Assembly: GCA_022565655.1 (NCBI GenBank)
Contig: JAIUMG010000168.1
Span: 1 to 7,364, forward strand
Length of the DNA: 7,364 nucleotides
Reading direction: 5' to 3'
DNA from: Alkalimonas sp.
Lineage (GTDB): Bacteria; Pseudomonadota; Gammaproteobacteria; Enterobacterales; Alteromonadaceae
The position numbers were made by a program, and so were the translations under genes. Below are positions 5,514 through 7,364 of the stretch, in pieces (position 1 is the first letter of the stretch; every line of letters starts with the position of its first letter). The notes beneath the pieces were generated by a model. It saw nothing but the letters and a program-made list of their open reading frames with translations, was not told the DNA's origin and searched no databases.

Positions 5514-6173
5514 TTATTCCGCCAGCAGCTGGCGAATTTTTGTTTTTATAATATCAATCGCTATCTGATTCATGCCACCACGAGTGACCACCAGATCGGC
5601 ATACTGTTTTGACGGTGCGATAAAATCGAAAAAAGCGGGGCGTACGGTACCTTCGTACTGTTCTACCACAGATTGCAAACTGCGGTCACGCTCTTCTAAG
5701 TCCCGTTTAATTCGACGCAACAAGCAAATATCCAACGGCGTATCCATAAAGACACTGATATCAAACTCGGCACGCAAATTGGGGTCAGTGAGCAACAAGA
5801 TCCCCTCCACCAGGATCACTTTGGCCGGTTGCACTGCAATCGTATCCGCCAGTCGGGTATGCTCTTTGTAGCTGTATTGCGGCACCTGAATGGATCGACC
5901 CTGGCGTAGATCCTTTAAATGCTGCACCAAAAGTTTGTGCTCAAATGCTGATGGGTGATCGTAATTGGTCAGGGTACGCTGCTCAAACGATAAATGACTT
6001 TGGTCGCGGTAATAGGCATCCTCGGCCAGAATCGCGATCCGCTCATCGCCCAGTTCCTCAACCAACTCTTGATAGACGGTTGATGCAAATAAACTTTTTC
6101 CTGATGCCGAAGCACCCGCTATGGCGATGATGGTATTCTTACCCACGTAAAGCTTCACTTTTTTTACAAACAA
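5514..6173 (-). CDS. udk: Uridine kinase
   Basis: This enzyme phosphorylates uridine (and usually cytidine) to UMP or CMP in pyrimidine salvage, in the cytoplasm. At up to 219 residues it is close to E. coli Udk. It shows the Walker A loop GASASGKS (20-27), the base/ribose-binding stretch EDAYYRDQSHL (51-61), NYDHPSAFEH (70-79), VEGILLL (122-128) and the lid region RRIKRDLEERDRS (153-165). It is first in a tight cluster with the CNT transporter (17-bp gap). The start is uncertain. The TTG at 6173 has no clear ribosome binding site, and in-frame GTG codons at residues 6 and 10 would give N-termini closer to E. coli Udk. No strong promoter is seen in the short gap after the upstream terminator; a GATAAT -10-like element lies near 6180-6186. 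Confidence 0.93.
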   Translation of the reverse strand: MFVKKVKLYVGKNTIIAIAGASASGKSLFASTVYQELVEELGDERIAILAEDAYYRDQSHLSFEQRTLTNYDHPSAFEHKLLVQHLKDLRQGRSIQVPQYSYKEHTRLADTIAVQPAKVILVEGILLLTDPNLRAEFDISVFMDTPLDICLLRRIKRDLEERDRSLQSVVEQYEGTVRPAFFDFIAPSKQYADLVVTRGGMNQIAIDIIKTKIRQLLAE

Positions 6174-6208
6174 GTGCTAATTATCGCTAAAAAAGCCCGA
6201 TATAGAAA

Positions 6209-6235
6209 TAAAAAACCGGCCAAAAGGCCGGTTTT
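6209..6235 (-). terminator. Rho-independent terminator of the TonB-dependent receptor gene
   Basis: AAAACCGGCC (6212-6221) and GGCCGGTTTT (6226-6235) form a perfect 10-bp stem with a 4-nt loop. On the minus strand a T-run follows, and the hairpin begins 18 nt past the receptor stop. It separates the receptor from the udk operon downstream. A short T-run also exists on the plus strand. Confidence 0.9.
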
Positions 6236-6252
6236 ATTAGTAAATTTACAGA

Positions 6253-7364
6253 TTAGAAGCGGTAACGAACACCAATCTTCGCTGACCAGGTTGATGCGCG
6301 AGCATTAAAGTTTGTCGCAGCACCTTTGCTATCGTCAAAACCACCAAACGGTCGACGGTAAATATACTGGCCAGTTTCGGAATCAATATCGATATCTGCT
6401 AAGCGAACACCGGTATCAGCGAAACTGACCGTATGGCGCTGGTTGTCTGTCACCATAGCCAGGAGGTTACGGACATCCAGGTAGATCGAACCTCGGTGGT
6501 CATTAAACAGGCCTGGGATCTCTTGCTCTAACCGTAGATCAAGGTTGGTATTCCACGGGCCTCGGTTGCCTTCATTACGGACCGCATAGCCGCCAGCAAA
6601 CTGACCTAGGTTTGCCGCCGCAATGTAACCAGCAAACTCTTCATAGGTCAAGCCTCCGGCATAACGCACATTGGGGTCATCTGCACCTGTTGGGATGTAT
6701 GGTAAATAGTTAGTCGAGCTAAACAATGAGCTTGACGAACCATCACCAAAACCACGGAAACGGAACGCATTCAGGGCATATGAGTACGGACGGCCTGAAG
6801 ACCGATCCCAGAACAGGCTGGCAGAGCTTTTATAGCCGGAAAATACTTCAGTCGAGTAATTTAAACTGGCCATAAAGCGATGCTTCACTTCATACGAAGC
6901 GCGGCCGACCGTTGGGTTTTGTTTATCTATTGCAGTCTGGAAACGGTAGTTTGAATGTGCAGTAGACGACCCCCCTGAGGTGATATCTTTCACGTCTTGG
7001 TTGGTGTAGCTAAACCGGAAGCTTAAACCATTGTCCCAAGCATTGCCAAGCGTGAAGGTTGAAACAAGGCTACGCCCACCCGATACATTGGTTAGCATCA
7101 TATCGAAGCGGTCTGTGTTATTGCCCCCAATGGTGTCAGGACGATCACCAGCAAGTGGATCCCAGCTTACATACAGTGGGCGACCACCTAGAGAAGTAAT
7201 CTGATTACCACTCTCATCAAGTAGAGGGGCTTTTGCCAGATTTGTCCAGGCAACCTCACGGTTTTTCTCCGTGTAGATGAACTCTGCCGAAGTAAACCAA
7301 CCAGAACCGAAGAAGGACAAATCTAAATCATCATAATCAAAAGCTATACTGTAGCGCGTATCGT
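6253..7364 (-). CDS. Oar-like TonB-dependent outer membrane receptor, C-terminal part
   Basis: Partial gene: 369 codons of an open frame that crosses the right edge. The TTG at 7320 is an internal leucine, because the frame stays open with barrel-like sequence (RYSIAFDYDD) up to the boundary. The sequence alternates aromatic and polar residues as in antiparallel beta strands, with long Gly/Ser/Asn-rich loops, and ends in GVRYRF. A terminal aromatic residue is the usual signal for outer-membrane barrel assembly. Segments such as NTNLDLRLEQEIPG and IYLDVRNLLAM resemble the late barrel of Oar-type receptors, which normally carry an N-terminal carboxypeptidase-regulatory-like domain and plug (outside this window). 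Ligand unknown; members are often linked to uptake of peptides, glycans or other large substrates. It is separated from udk by a strong terminator, so a functional link is not implied. Confidence 0.88.
   Translation of the reverse strand, partial: DTRYSIAFDYDDLDLSFFGSGWFTSAEFIYTEKNREVAWTNLAKAPLLDESGNQITSLGGRPLYVSWDPLAGDRPDTIGGNNTDRFDMMLTNVSGGRSLVSTFTLGNAWDNGLSFRFSYTNQDVKDITSGGSSTAHSNYRFQTAIDKQNPTVGRASYEVKHRFMASLNYSTEVFSGYKSSASLFWDRSSGRPYSYALNAFRFRGFGDGSSSSLFSSTNYLPYIPTGADDPNVRYAGGLTYEEFAGYIAAANLGQFAGGYAVRNEGNRGPWNTNLDLRLEQEIPGLFNDHRGSIYLDVRNLLAMVTDNQRHTVSFADTGVRLADIDIDSETGQYIYRRPFGGFDDSKGAATNFNARASTWSAKIGVRYRF

Noticed and set aside
6253..7320. Complete 355-residue gene starting at TTG 7320
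   Set aside because: The frame stays open to the window edge with beta-barrel-like sequence, so this is an internal part of a larger receptor.

Overview
The window looks like chromosomal DNA of a free-living, probably aquatic gammaproteobacterium. Supporting this are an Oar-like TonB-dependent receptor, a NupC-type nucleoside transporter, an E. coli-like uridine kinase, consensus sigma-70 stable-RNA promoters and a CCA-encoding tRNA-Leu. No transposase, integrase, phage gene or CRISPR array is visible. The genus cannot be fixed from this sequence.

Left edge (1-203): no gene, but two tandem promoters with GC-rich discriminators point leftward out of the window. They look like the P1/P2 pair of an rRNA or tRNA operon. 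Next, 204-2960 holds two divergent genes. One is a GNAT acetyltransferase fused to a C39/papain-like peptidase domain (minus strand). The other is a RimK-like ATP-grasp ligase with an N-terminal RLAN domain (plus strand). Between them is a perfect 13-bp palindrome, flanked almost symmetrically by weak promoter-like hexamers. This pair is the least understood system here and a likely peptide-synthesis or peptide-modification module.

The middle (2961-3279) holds a run of hairpins where the ligase transcript meets tRNA-Leu(CAG), then the tRNA, its strong promoter, and a hairpin that appears to end the operon behind it. The tRNA -35 box lies inside the 3' arm of that hairpin.

The right half is all minus strand. 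A tight cluster, uridine kinase (udk) - CNT nucleoside transporter - 2-oxoglutarate/Fe(II) oxygenase, reads as pyrimidine nucleoside uptake and salvage plus an oxygenase that may act on a pyrimidine base or nucleoside. A rho-independent terminator separates it from the C-terminal part of the TonB-dependent receptor, which runs off the right edge.

The main candidates for new biology are the RLAN-ATP-grasp/GNAT-C39 pair, whose substrate is unknown, and the oxygenase linked to pyrimidine salvage.
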